From: JAEUIG01 sp046349775
GTDB lineage: Bacteria > Planctomycetota > Planctomycetia > Planctomycetales > Planctomycetaceae
Assembly: GCA_046349775.1 (NCBI GenBank)
Contig: JAXMBS010000013.1
Span: forward strand, 1 to 64,000
Direction: 5' to 3'
DNA: 64,000 bases
Shown: in pieces, positions 44,790 to 54,108 of the stretch
Position numbering within the stretch: position 1 is the first letter of the stretch
Layout of the letters: the number at the start of each line of letters is the position of its first letter
Made by a program: the position numbers and the translations under genes
The notes under the pieces: model-generated
The model's database searches: none
Told to the model about the DNA's origin: nothing
The model's input: only the letters and a program-made list of their open reading frames with translations

Positions 44790-45512
44790 ATGAATTCCGC
44801 CAACGGCGCCTTTGAGACCGTCGCCGAACTCGTACGGCAGCGCCCGGAACGCAGTCGCGTCTTCGAGGAACTCGGGATCGACTTCTGTTGTCATGGTCAG
44901 CTGCCACTCGACCAGGCCTGCGTGCTGAACCGGCTCAACCTCGTGGACGTCTGCCGTCGGCTGGAGGCGGCGGAGGCGGTGCCGGGCGCCGAGCGCGACT
45001 GGACGACGGCAACCCTCACGGAACTGACCGAGCACATTGTCGCCGTGCATCACGCGTACTTGCGGCGTGAATTGCCGCGGCTCGCCGGTCTGATCGATCG
45101 CGTCCTCGACGTTCACGGTGAAAGCCATCCCGAGCTGCGCGACGTCCGCGAAGTGTATGCGTCGCTGCAATCCGAGCTCCTCGCGCACATGCTGAAAGAG
45201 GAGCAGGTCTTGTTCCCGATGGTGCGCGAATTGGAACGGACGCCTGCCGCGCAGCGTGGGAATCTGCGGTTGCCCTGTGGATCCGTCAGCAATCCGGTCG
45301 CGATGATGGAGCGCGAACACGAATCCGCCGGAACGGCCCTGCAGCGGCTCGAACGGCTCACGCGCCATTACACGCCGCCGGCGGACGCGTGCGCGACGTA
45401 CCGCGCATTATTGTCAGGACTGGCAGAGCTGCAGTCGGATCTGCACCGTCACATTCACAAGGAGAACAACATCCTGTTCCCCGCGGCGGCCGCGCTGGGG
45501 TCGCCAGCCTGA
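44790..45512 (+). CDS. Iron-sulfur cluster repair di-iron protein (RIC/ScdA/YtfE)
   Basis: 240 residues, ATG at 44790 with CGGAG upstream. The N-terminal ScdA motif FEELGIDFCCHGQLPLDQAC is complete (C33, C34), and the hemerythrin-like body has HIVAVHHAYL, HMLKEEQVLFPMVREL, EREHESAG and HRHIHKENNILFPAAA. The protein repairs iron-sulfur clusters damaged by nitric oxide or peroxide. Same operon as the Rrf2 regulator. Confidence 0.95.
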   Translation: MNSANGAFETVAELVRQRPERSRVFEELGIDFCCHGQLPLDQACVLNRLNLVDVCRRLEAAEAVPGAERDWTTATLTELTEHIVAVHHAYLRRELPRLAGLIDRVLDVHGESHPELRDVREVYASLQSELLAHMLKEEQVLFPMVRELERTPAAQRGNLRLPCGSVSNPVAMMEREHESAGTALQRLERLTRHYTPPADACATYRALLSGLAELQSDLHRHIHKENNILFPAAAALGSPA

Positions 45513-45666
45513 TGCGAATCGTCGGGAGCGACTGACGCTCTGAATGTCAGGGAGTTCATCTCTGCCGTACAGATGCGGGATTCGGAGTTGTGGCCGCAGC
45601 GGGTGTCCGACACGTGTGCAGGAGCGACCGGTCGGCGAAACGTGCCGTCTGCGTCGCTCGACAGAC

Positions 45667-47511
45667 TCACTCTTGCACGCCTGCGGGCAGCTTCGTCAAT
45701 CGCAGGGTCTTGTCTTCGCTGCCGGTCGCGAGTGTCAAACCGTCCGGACTGAACCGGGCGGTGTGCACGCCACCGGTGTGAACGGTGTTCGTCAGCTTGC
45801 GTTCACCGCTGGCAACGTCCCACACCGTGACTGTTCCATCCCAGTTGGCCGCGGCAAGCAATCGCCCTTTGGGAGAAAACGCGACGCTCAACAGCCAGCT
45901 CGTTTGCGTTGCGCGCTCGCTGACCAGCGATTTGACGAGCGCGGCACTCGCCAGGTCGTACAGATCCACCTTGGCCAGCAGTTGCTTGTCCCCGCTGACG
46001 TCTATCGAGGCACACGCAATTGTGCGGCCATCGGGCGAGAAGGCGCACTTCGTCCCCGGGAACACTCGGCCCAGTTCGCCAGTCGCGGCATCCCACAGCC
46101 GCACCGGTCCGCTGTTCGACGACGACGCGATGTACTTGCCATCCGGCGAGTACGCGACAAAGGTCGTTGGTCGGTCGTCCTTTATCGACCTCACAATCGC
46201 GCCGCGTGCGACATCGCGAATTTCGATTCCGCCGGCCACTTCCGCACCGTTACGCCATTCGGCCCGTGTGAGCGCCAGCGATTTTCCATCTGGTGAAAAC
46301 GAGAGGGCGGGAGGAAACAGGTCTGTCTCCCACTTCTGGATGACCGCGCCGGTGGCGGCGTCACGCAGTTGCACATTCTCGCCCGTGGATACGGCGAGCA
46401 GCCTGCCATCGACCGTGGCGGCGACCGCACTGGCCCCCGCGACGTCAGCCGACCAGCGCAGCTTTCCCGTGGCGACATCCCACTGCCGCAACTCGTTCTG
46501 TCGATAATGGGTCTTTGGACTCGCCTCCGGTTCGCGCATCAGGGCGGTGACGGTGGCGCCGTCGGTGCTCCAGATGATCCGCGCCGGCACACGGTCACGA
46601 CTCAGGATGCCGTCGCTGGCCACGTTCGGCGCATCCAGCGTCGCCTTGTCCGGTGTCGGCTGCTCCGGCTTCGGCTGGGACACAATCTCGGCCGGTTGGA
46701 AACCGACCGGCACGTTCAGCGAAAACAGACCCGGTTCGAGCGGCTCATTCCAGACGAAGTCGTCGAAGCGAATCTGCATCTTGCCCAACTTGGGATCGTT
46801 TATGACAAACCGGACCGGCAACCCGCTCTGCGGATTCGCCCACATCAGCATGTCGCCGGAAGCTCCCAGCAGATGGACGTTGTGCAGTCGAAAGACGGAG
46901 CAGCGAATCCCGTCGAGCACTTCCTCGCCGATCGCTTCGGCATCGTCCGATTTCGCCTGGCGGATCTGCTCAACGGGATTTGAGAGGAGTTTCGCTGTGT
47001 CGCTGTCCAACGGGGTGGTCTGCACCTGTTTCCGCCCCGTGTCCAGCATCAGGAGCTTCTTCTCAGCCAGGTTTGCGATCTGAACGAGGCCGTCACCCAA
47101 CTCGATTCGCATGCGGTCGTCTTCCAGGAAGACACGGTTGACCATTTCGGTCTTGCCGTCCACTGTGGACGTCATGTGGAACTGCACCGAATTTGCCGCC
47201 TTGACCTTTTCAACCACCTGCGCGAAGGCACTTCCGGCGCCTCGGTCGACGACTAGGCTCGTACCGATCGCCAGTGCGGCCAAGGCCACAACGGCGATCA
47301 GTCCGCCGCCGACCATTCGCGATAACGATTTCCGCGGCCGCGACATGTCGTTCGGCCGTACCGCTGCCGCCGGACGGAAAAGGACCCGGGCGCGCTGCTG
47401 CACGCGCTGAACCGACGCATCGGCGATCGGCTCGGCCAACACGGCCGCGACGGCTGCGTCCAGCGGGGATTCGAGACGCTCGGAATCCTGAGGCGAATGA
47501 TTGTGATTCAT
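45667..47511 (-). CDS. Membrane-anchored LolA-like/WD40 protein, sigma-factor partner
   Basis: 614 residues from the ATG at 47511, which overlaps the sigma factor stop as ATGA. The cytoplasmic N-terminus (about 65 residues) is followed by a membrane helix (GGGLIAVVALAALAIGTSLVV), a LolA-like beta domain (FAQVVEKVKAANSVQFHMTST) and a C-terminal WD40 propeller (LSFSPDGKSLALTRAEW; VAYSPDGKYIASSSNSGPVRLWDAATGEL). The position and layout make it a likely anti-sigma sensor for the coupled ECF factor; that role is inferred. Confidence 0.85.
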   Translation of the reverse strand: MNHNHSPQDSERLESPLDAAVAAVLAEPIADASVQRVQQRARVLFRPAAAVRPNDMSRPRKSLSRMVGGGLIAVVALAALAIGTSLVVDRGAGSAFAQVVEKVKAANSVQFHMTSTVDGKTEMVNRVFLEDDRMRIELGDGLVQIANLAEKKLLMLDTGRKQVQTTPLDSDTAKLLSNPVEQIRQAKSDDAEAIGEEVLDGIRCSVFRLHNVHLLGASGDMLMWANPQSGLPVRFVINDPKLGKMQIRFDDFVWNEPLEPGLFSLNVPVGFQPAEIVSQPKPEQPTPDKATLDAPNVASDGILSRDRVPARIIWSTDGATVTALMREPEASPKTHYRQNELRQWDVATGKLRWSADVAGASAVAATVDGRLLAVSTGENVQLRDAATGAVIQKWETDLFPPALSFSPDGKSLALTRAEWRNGAEVAGGIEIRDVARGAIVRSIKDDRPTTFVAYSPDGKYIASSSNSGPVRLWDAATGELGRVFPGTKCAFSPDGRTIACASIDVSGDKQLLAKVDLYDLASAALVKSLVSERATQTSWLLSVAFSPKGRLLAAANWDGTVTVWDVASGERKLTNTVHTGGVHTARFSPDGLTLATGSEDKTLRLTKLPAGVQE

Positions 47512-48017
47512 CGCGATTCTCCTTGTTGAATGGCGGCCAACTCCGCCAGCAGTCGTTCGCGCGCCTTGTAAAGCGCGGTCGACACTGCCTCGGGGGATAT
47601 GCTCAATGTCGCGCCGATCTCGGCGCGCGACAGTCGTTCGAAGTGACACATCGTGAACACAACGGCTTGCTGCTCCGGCAGCCGGCTGATGGCAAACCGC
47701 AGTCGGTCGGCCAGTTCCCGTGCTGCGGCGTTGTCCGAGGGATCGTCGCGCGAAATCCAGTCCTCGTCCCGCAGATTCTCCGTCGTCTGCCGGCGGCGCA
47801 GCGCGTCGAGTGCGCGCAGCGTCGCCAACCTCACCAGCAATCCGGTCCAGTTCTGAACTCGAGTCGACTGTTGCAGCCGGAAGGCTTCGGCGAACGCCTC
47901 CTGCGAGACGTCCTCCGCATCCTGAGCATTGCCCAGGATCCGCATCGCGACCCGAAACACACGGCCGGCGTGCTGGTCGACAATTCGACTCCAGTCGGGC
48001 AACTCGTCGTTGTCCAT
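47508..48017 (-). CDS. ECF-type RNA polymerase sigma factor
   Basis: 169 residues. Region 2 is VFRVAMRILGNAQDAEDVSQEAFAEAFR and region 4 is LSRAEIGATLSISPEAVSTALYKARERL. The linker is typical of planctomycete ECF groups. It is translationally coupled to the following WD40 membrane protein. Target promoters are not evident in the window. Confidence 0.95.
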   Translation of the reverse strand: MDNDELPDWSRIVDQHAGRVFRVAMRILGNAQDAEDVSQEAFAEAFRLQQSTRVQNWTGLLVRLATLRALDALRRRQTTENLRDEDWISRDDPSDNAAARELADRLRFAISRLPEQQAVVFTMCHFERLSRAEIGATLSISPEAVSTALYKARERLLAELAAIQQGESR

Positions 48018-48181
48018 TCCTCAGGCTCCAGTCCAAGTGACGCGCGTCTGGAGAGTAGTCGAGGCAGCGACCGGCCAGATGACTAGGAAACTCGCGCGAA
48101 CGACGCGATTCGGCGTTCTCACCGAGACCGATGGCCGCCCGGATTCACGCGCGAGCAAGAAGGTGGCGAACCTTGCGTGCT

Positions 48182-48595
48182 TTATTCGGCCGGCATCACC
48201 AATCGCTGCACCTGGCCGTTCGCATCGAACTCGATGGCGAAGTCGTCACTGTCCGGTCCGAACAGTCTGAACTTGAACGGCCAGAAAAATGGGAACTCCG
48301 TTGCGACGTTCCATTCAAAGACTCTGCCGTACGCCCACGTCTCAACTCTCACGCCGAGATTTAGCGTCCCCGGCACGTCCGGCGACGGAGTGAACACGTC
48401 GGTCGGTTCACCAAGGACTGCCCGGACCGTATCCCGGCTGTCGCCCGCCCGAATCCGTTGAAACTTCCTGGCGAACAAATGCGGTCGGGCGATCAGCCAT
48501 ACCGTTCCAGCGGCGACAATCAACAGAGTGACACCAATCGCCGCCCGTTGCCTTTTCGCCACCCTCGACCATCGGCGATTGGCCATGACACTCAT
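48182..48595 (-). CDS. Small membrane protein with SmpA/BamE-like region
   Basis: 137 residues. One N-terminal membrane segment (RAAIGVTLLIVAAGTVWLIA) and then FQRIRAGDSRDTVRAVLGEPTDVFTPSPD, which looks like the BamE/SmpA helix-strand unit. The ATG at 48595 overlaps the stop of the oxidoreductase as ATGA. The fold assignment is tentative. Confidence 0.6.
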   Translation of the reverse strand: MSVMANRRWSRVAKRQRAAIGVTLLIVAAGTVWLIARPHLFARKFQRIRAGDSRDTVRAVLGEPTDVFTPSPDVPGTLNLGVRVETWAYGRVFEWNVATEFPFFWPFKFRLFGPDSDDFAIEFDANGQVQRLVMPAE

Positions 48596-49588
48596 CCCAA
48601 ATCTGATTCGCTCCTGCCCCCCGCCAACAGCACTGCCCGCTGCACCTGGTAATCGTGCTCGTAGGAGTAATCCGCGTCCTTTTCGTGGCGGATGATTCTG
48701 GCCAGGTCGGCGACGTCATCGGCGTAGCGGCCGTATTTGGGGAGGTCGATGTCCTGGTAGCCGCGCGGGTAGGAACCGCGGGGCTGTGAGAGCGTCACCC
48801 GGGCGACCTTGGGGGAGTCCAGCGGCTGGAGGTGGACGGTGCCTTCGGTGCCGCAGATGCAGAATTGCCGGCGGTCGCCGCCGTCGACTTCGTTATAGGT
48901 CGTGCGGACCGTGGCGGTGCCGTGCGGGTATTCGAAGACCGCGAGGCTGTTGTCGATGAGGCCGTCGTTCTGCGGACCGGAGTGCTTCGGGAACGCGTGG
49001 ATCTTGTCCGGGACGCCGAGGATCGCCACGACCGAGTCGATCAAGTGGCGGCCGAGTTCCAGCATCGTTCCGCCGCGGTAGATCGTGAGTTCCTCCACGC
49101 AGCCGCGCGTCCGCGAGCTTGCTCATGACGCAGTGCAGCTCGAACGGCTGCCCGAGCCAGCCTTGCTTGAGGAACGACTTGATGAGCTTGATGCCGGGGT
49201 GGTAGCGGTACATGTAGCCCATCTGGAGAGCCAGATGCTGCCGGGCGGCGTTGTCGAGAATCCGGCGGAACTGTGGGAGCGATTCGCCGGCCGGCTTGTC
49301 GAGATGGATGTGCTTGCCGGCGGCGACGCATTTCTCGGCGTTGCCCAGCAGGTCGCGGACGATCGTCTCGACGCCGACGAGCTGGATGCGCTTGTCGTTG
49401 AGGATCTGCTCGACCGTCAGCCGTGGGACGTCCTTGTAGGCGTCAGTCGTGTCGAGACGCTGCTGCAGGTGCGGATCGGGTTCGGCGATCCCGAGGACTT
49501 CGTACTCGTCGGACTTGCGAAAGGCCGCCATCTTGCCGGCGGCATGCCCGTGCCCGGTCCCGATCTGCGCATATCCAATCCGGCTCAT
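48592..49588 (-). pseudogene. Gfo/Idh/MocA family oxidoreductase, one frameshift
   Basis: About 332 residues once joined. The N-terminal NAD-binding half starts at the ATG at 49588 (MSRIGYAQIGTGHGHAAGKM) and contains the family motif HLDKPAGESL. The frame breaks near 49100, where MSKLADARLR in one frame continues as EELTIYRGGTMLELGRHLID in the next. The C-terminal half ends at 48592 and overlaps the small membrane gene. Substrate unknown; planctomycetes have many such sugar or inositol oxidoreductases. Confidence 0.8.
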
Positions 49589-50020
49589 GGAGATCTCGCT
49601 TTGGAGAAGGTGATCAGTTCCATGCTACTCGGCTGGTCCGCATCCTGCGACGCAATCAGCCCTGTTCCATCGACTCGAGAAGCGGATGGCCACAGTGGGC
49701 ACCGAGATCACCGAGGGGCACTAGCAGGCGTCTCTCTGAGTGCTCGGTGTCCTCGGTGGCAAAAAACCAACGAGGTGATTGATCTGTGATTTCCACTTCG
49801 TTCGTTCCTGCACGGGACCATGTCCAATTGACATTGGACAATTGACCCCTTCGCCGCGCACACCCGTTGGCCCATGCACATCCCGCTTCCGTGCCACTCC
49901 GGCGCCTGTGTCGCGGCCAAATCGGCTTTTCCCGGGCGGCGGCATGGCCGTTGCATGGTAACCTTGCGTCGCATCGTGATATGCGTTCCGCCTCGCCATA
50001 CTGCGGACAGGGCTGCCTCC
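49589..50020. other. Gene-free stretch with two word repeats
   Basis: 49693-49760 is an inverted CACCGAG/CTCGGTG block: caccgagatcaccgagg faces ctcggtgtcctcggtgg. 49821-49847 is a TGTCCAATTGACATTGGACAATTGAC block with a self-complementary core. No gene is supported. Confidence 0.6.
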
Positions 50021-50356
50021 ATGTGGGTTGACGTCTCGCTGCTCGTAACGCTGCTGGGCGACGATAATCAGCGTCGGGCGGCGTTTTCGCGCGCTTTGGA
50101 GCGTCGCGGCTGGAGTACGTCTGCTGAGGCCCCGGACGCGTACCGCGTCGCCATTCAGGAGCCGTCCGGCGACGAGGAGATTGTTCAGATTTGTGCGCGC
50201 GATGTTCAGGATTCTGCATACGTGGCCGGAGTGGCCCATTATCAGGCGACCTGCCTGATTGCCGCCGACGCCCTGGAACCGGCCGGCGAGGCCTGCGAGT
50301 CCGATGCTGACGAAGATGCCTGGCGTGCCACGCGTTTCGATTCTGACGACGCTTGA
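50021..50356 (+). CDS. Small acidic protein, unknown
   Basis: 111 residues from the ATG at 50021 (MWVDVSLLVTLLGDDNQRRAA). Not recognised. The composition is acidic at the C-terminus (ACESDADEDAWRATRFDSDDA) with a possible alpha/beta core (YRVAIQEPSGDEEIVQICARDV). No signal peptide. Isolated between repeat-rich gaps; reality rests on coding-like composition only. Confidence 0.45.
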   Translation: MWVDVSLLVTLLGDDNQRRAAFSRALERRGWSTSAEAPDAYRVAIQEPSGDEEIVQICARDVQDSAYVAGVAHYQATCLIAADALEPAGEACESDADEDAWRATRFDSDDA

Positions 50357-50742
50357 TCTTCGCCGCCTCCGAAAAGAAAAAACAGGAGGCAACAGAGGAA
50401 ACGGAGAGAGGCGGTCTCGGTTTGCTGAGTCGAGACAGCGCCTGACCTGGTTTCCTTAGTGCCCTTCGTGACCTTCTGTCCAAAGCATTCCTCCCTGACA
50501 AAGAAGGGTTTACAGAAGGTCACAAAGAACACGAAGAAAACGTGTTGTGCGAGACGCTACTGAATGCCGCGAGAGTATGCGCGGCCACGGGTTCGGGAGC
50601 TGAGTTAACTGGCCTTCGATTCGCTGTTCTCACTGTTGCCTCCTGTTTTTCAGTCTTCGTGTGCAGGACAGGGCTTCGGTCTCTAAAATCCAGCGGCGCG
50701 GCGACTCGCGCTGACACCACCTGCTGGATCCGACTCCGACTC
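50357..50742. repeat. Gap with nested inverted repeats
   Basis: Outer pair: AAAAACAGGAGGCAACAG at 50378-50395 and its exact complement at 50633-50650 (18 bases). Inner pair: TTCGTGACCTTCTGT near 50466-50480 and ACAGAAGGTCACAAA near 50513-50527, matching at 14 of 15. The region is otherwise without genes and ends at the purQ start. Confidence 0.75.
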
Positions 50743-51597
50743 ATGGCTGCACCACGGATTTGCGTGCTCCGCGCTCCGGGCACCAACTGCGATATTGAAA
50801 CAGAGCATGCTTTTCGCCTCGCGGGCGGCGAGCCGGAGCGGGTGCACCTGTTCCGGCTGCTCGAAGAACCCGCGCTGCTGGCGAACTTCCAGGCGCTGTG
50901 CATTCCGGGGGGATTCAGTTACGGCGATGACGTGGGCGCAGGCGTTGTGTTCGGCGCACAGCTTCGCAGTCACCTCGGCACGGCGATCGGCGAGTTCCTG
51001 CAGCGTGATACGCTGGTGCTCGGCATCTGCAACGGGTTCCAGGTGCTGATGAAGTCCGGGATTCTGCCGGGCGGATCGACGACCTGGCAGACCGACGCCC
51101 CGCGCGACGCAACACTCACCTGGAACCAGAACGGGAAGTACACCGCGCTGTGGGTGCACCTCGATGTGTGCTCGCGACGCAGCCCGTTCCTTAAAGGGAT
51201 CGACCGCCTCGAACTGCCGATCGCCCATGCGGAAGGCCGCCTCGCCGTCACGGAGCCGGCAGTCCTCGCGCGGTGGCACGACGCCAGCCAGATCGCGCTG
51301 TGCTATGCCGATCCCACGCGCGGCGCGGTCGGCGATCCGCACCGCGAACCGGAACTGCTCCCCTACCCCATCAATCCCAACGGCTCGACGCAGAACATCG
51401 CCGGCCTGTGCGATCCGACCGGCCGCGTCCTCGGGCTGATGCCGCACCCCGAGCGACACCTGTTTGCGACGCAGCATCCGCAGTGGACCCGCCGCAATCT
51501 AAGCGGCGACGGGGCGGGATGGCGATTTTCCGGAATGCGGTCGACTACTTCCGTGCGGCTTGACCGTTCGACGGAAAAAAGAAGGGACCGCGAATGA
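50743..51597 (+). CDS. purQ: Phosphoribosylformylglycinamidine synthase, glutaminase subunit
   Basis: A purine-synthesis enzyme that supplies ammonia to PurL. From the ATG at 50743 the class I glutamine amidotransferase motifs are intact: GGFSYGDDVGAG, nucleophile C96 in LGICNGFQVL, and the His/Glu pair in MPHPERHLF. As read the frame runs to 51597, but the family end (GMAIFRNAVDYFRAA, stop at 51563) is in the next frame, so a one-base indel lies near 51510-51520. Since purQ is normally essential for purine synthesis, a sequence error is likely. Confidence 0.93.
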   Translation: MAAPRICVLRAPGTNCDIETEHAFRLAGGEPERVHLFRLLEEPALLANFQALCIPGGFSYGDDVGAGVVFGAQLRSHLGTAIGEFLQRDTLVLGICNGFQVLMKSGILPGGSTTWQTDAPRDATLTWNQNGKYTALWVHLDVCSRRSPFLKGIDRLELPIAHAEGRLAVTEPAVLARWHDASQIALCYADPTRGAVGDPHREPELLPYPINPNGSTQNIAGLCDPTGRVLGLMPHPERHLFATQHPQWTRRNLSGDGAGWRFSGMRSTTSVRLDRSTEKRRDRE

Positions 51598-51718
51598 ACG
51601 CTAATGCACGCTAATAAGCAAGAATCTGAATCCAGAACTTTCGTATTAGCGTCGATTAGCGTTTATCAGCGGTTCTTTCCTTCCTTCTATATTCGCGTCA
51701 ATTCGAGTTGATTCGCGG
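51585..51718. repeat. GCGAATGAACGCTAATG / CATTAGCGT word repeat
   Basis: ccgcgaatgaacgctaat (51585 on) faces attagcgtcgattagcg and further copies of gattcgcgg at about 51700. It fills the gap after purQ and forms an imperfect palindrome. A related word occurs at 55941-55971. Confidence 0.7.
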
Positions 51719-51737
51719 TTCCCTTGCTTTCCGTCGC

Positions 51738-53837
51738 TTACTTCAGCGCTGCGAGGATGTCGTCGGCCGAGGGGGTGCCGTCCTTCCAGGTGACTGTGCC
51801 GCCGGCGAGGCCGTAGACTTTTGTGGTCGTTGGTCCCTTGGCGCCGTACACGGTCAGTTTGAGCGGGGCGGCGAGCGACAATAGACCGTCGATGTCGCCG
51901 TACTTCAGGGCGCCTGGCAGGAGGTTCGGGTCCTGGGCGTCCTTCACATTGGTGAAGGAGAAGCCCTGCAGGTCGATGGTCGCAGAGGCCAGCTTGTTGC
52001 CGGCGACCGCGCAGGCGAGTGCGCCGACCGGGCCGGCGCCATTCGTGGCCACGAGGTGCACGGCGCGAATCTCTGGCCGCGACAGGGACGCGGCGGCAAC
52101 CGTCAGCACGTCGCGGACGCGGTCGGCCGCCAGCGGACGGTTGTAGCAGAACGTGTAGCTGGGGAAGCCCTCGTTCACTTTGCGCTCCGGCTGGCCGGTT
52201 CCCGGTACCGCTTCGCCGGTCCGCAGGAGGTCGATGCCGACGACGCCCTTGCCGGCATCCACAAGCTTCTGCACGGCCGGGATTGGCTGGCCGTCCGCTC
52301 CGAACAGCGCCGACTTGCCGGCACCGTCGAGCCACAGCACGACCTCGCCGGCGAACTTGTCGTTCACGAGCACCGCGAACGGCACCTTCTCACCGCCCCG
52401 GCTGCAGTAGCCTTTGATGACATTGGTCGAGCCGACCATCGTCTGGCTGTCGTGCGAGGCGCTGACTGTGCCCGAGGCCGGCAGGCCCTCACCCAGCATC
52501 ACCCGCGCGGCAGTCCCGAGCACTTGCCGGTAGTCGGCCAGCTCTTCGCGCGTGTCCGGCACGATGGCGGCGAATTGGGCCCGAGATTCCTTCGTCAGCA
52601 ATTCGCGCAGCTGCTCAGCGGTCAGGGCGTCGGTGGGCAGCGGATGAGCTGCGTCCCAGACCGTCATCTCGGCCTGGGTCAGCGGGGTGAAATCGGTCTG
52701 CTTGACCGGCGCGGTCTGGTTCAGCCCCAGGTGCTGGTTGAACCAGTCGAACATCATTTCGCGGGCGACCTGGTTGTAGTTGTGGCCAAACTGCGGATAG
52801 CACACGGCGTTCACGTGGTCCGCCTGGCCGAACAGCGAGTACACCTGCTTCAGCTCCGGCAGCCCCTTGGTTTCGATGTCGATCGTCCAGTCGTTCGCAC
52901 CGCTCATGGCCATCGGCTTGGGAGCGAACGTGGCAGCGATGGCGACGTTGTTCAGGCCGTGCCGGAGGTACGACGCGTTTTCGCAGACGCAGCCCCCCTG
53001 CATGGCCGTGGAGACCATTACGGCGGGAAACGCGACCGTCGGCCGCGGGTCGAGCGCGCAGAGCATGAACGTCTGCGTGCCACCGCCGCTGGCGCCGGTG
53101 ACGCCGATCCGCGAGCCGTCGACGTCCGGCAGGGACGTCAGGAAATCGAGCGCCCGGAGCGAATTCCACGTCTGCAGGCCCAGTTCATTCTGCAGCCACA
53201 ATTCGGCCGTGACGTCGGTCAGCCCTTTACGATGGTCGAGCGGCTTGCTGTCGGCGTAGCCGACCATGTCGTAATGGAACACGACGCAGCCCATCCGCGC
53301 GAGCTGCACCATGCGGGCCTGCAGCGGCGAGTGGGCGCCGCTGTTGAACTGCTCAGCTCCCGAGGCGATCTGTTCCTTCGCCGCGTCATCGCCAGCGTCG
53401 TAGAACCGGCCGTTGGCCCAGTGCCCGTGCGGACAGAGGACGCCCGGCGCCTTGCCGCTGACTTTCGTCGGCCGGTACAGGTTGCCCGTGACGTAGTGCC
53501 CCGGCCGGCTGGCGAAGTAAACCTTCTCGACGGTGTAGCCGTCCCGTTCGATCTTGCCGTGGATTACCGGCGCGAGCGTCGTCCGCTCCGGCATCGGCCA
53601 CAGCCCGCAAGCCACGAGCAACTGCTCGCGGATCCGCTGTGTCTGGGCCTCCCACGACTTGAGATCGGTCGGCGGCGCCCAGGAGTGATACTTGTCGTTC
53701 AGCGTCCGCAGCGGCTGGCTCAGCCGCACGTCGTCGCTCGCCGCGCCGGTCGGCGCGATACGTGAGACGTCATCCGCTCCGCGCGCCGGCGACAGGCACA
53801 GAAAGCCGAGGAAGAACGCAGCGAAGATTCGAGGCAT
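51738..53837 (-). CDS. Secreted alpha/beta hydrolase (acetylxylan-esterase-like)
   Basis: 699 residues from the ATG at 53837. A signal peptide (MPRIFAAFFLGFLCLSPARG) precedes two parts. The first has the hydrolase core with the nucleophile S251 in IGVTGASGGGTQ and an FGHNYN segment that can hold the histidine; GVLCPHGHWANG fits the oxyanion side. The second part (about 430-699) repeats a hydrolase-like fold without a clear triad. Planctomycetes encode many such enzymes for polysaccharide esters; substrate unproven. Confidence 0.82.
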   Translation of the reverse strand: MPRIFAAFFLGFLCLSPARGADDVSRIAPTGAASDDVRLSQPLRTLNDKYHSWAPPTDLKSWEAQTQRIREQLLVACGLWPMPERTTLAPVIHGKIERDGYTVEKVYFASRPGHYVTGNLYRPTKVSGKAPGVLCPHGHWANGRFYDAGDDAAKEQIASGAEQFNSGAHSPLQARMVQLARMGCVVFHYDMVGYADSKPLDHRKGLTDVTAELWLQNELGLQTWNSLRALDFLTSLPDVDGSRIGVTGASGGGTQTFMLCALDPRPTVAFPAVMVSTAMQGGCVCENASYLRHGLNNVAIAATFAPKPMAMSGANDWTIDIETKGLPELKQVYSLFGQADHVNAVCYPQFGHNYNQVAREMMFDWFNQHLGLNQTAPVKQTDFTPLTQAEMTVWDAAHPLPTDALTAEQLRELLTKESRAQFAAIVPDTREELADYRQVLGTAARVMLGEGLPASGTVSASHDSQTMVGSTNVIKGYCSRGGEKVPFAVLVNDKFAGEVVLWLDGAGKSALFGADGQPIPAVQKLVDAGKGVVGIDLLRTGEAVPGTGQPERKVNEGFPSYTFCYNRPLAADRVRDVLTVAAASLSRPEIRAVHLVATNGAGPVGALACAVAGNKLASATIDLQGFSFTNVKDAQDPNLLPGALKYGDIDGLLSLAAPLKLTVYGAKGPTTTKVYGLAGGTVTWKDGTPSADDILAALK

Positions 53838-54108
53838 ACGACACCTTGTGAGCAGCAAAGGGAAACCAGCGCACGATCACTACTGCGGCCCATTCCAGCC
53901 GGACGCCGCCGCCGCTGCAAGCGAGCAGCCCCGCCGGCCGTAAGAATGTATGAAGGTGCGAAGGTATGAAAGTGAAAAAGTGCTGGAGTGCGATGCGTCG
54001 ACGCCCCGCTAGAATGACCCTGTTACATTGGAGTGCACTTTAATTCTTCACACTGTTCGTACTTTTCGCACTTTCCTTCGCACCTTCATACTTTCGCACC
54101 TGTCACCC
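53838..54108. repeat. CTTTCGCACCTTCATAC inverted repeat
   Basis: gtatgaaggtgcgaagg at 53948-53964 has its exact complement at 54075-54091, and flanking words (GAAAGTG, CACTTTC) extend the match. The right arm lies directly in front of the cysteine desulfurase start. A second set occurs at 55252-55336, so the gene is bracketed by the same word family. Confidence 0.8.

Noticed and set aside
45667..48036. A 789-residue protein including the sigma region
   Set aside because: The first 175 residues are the sigma gene read out of frame; the true start is the coupled ATG at 47511.
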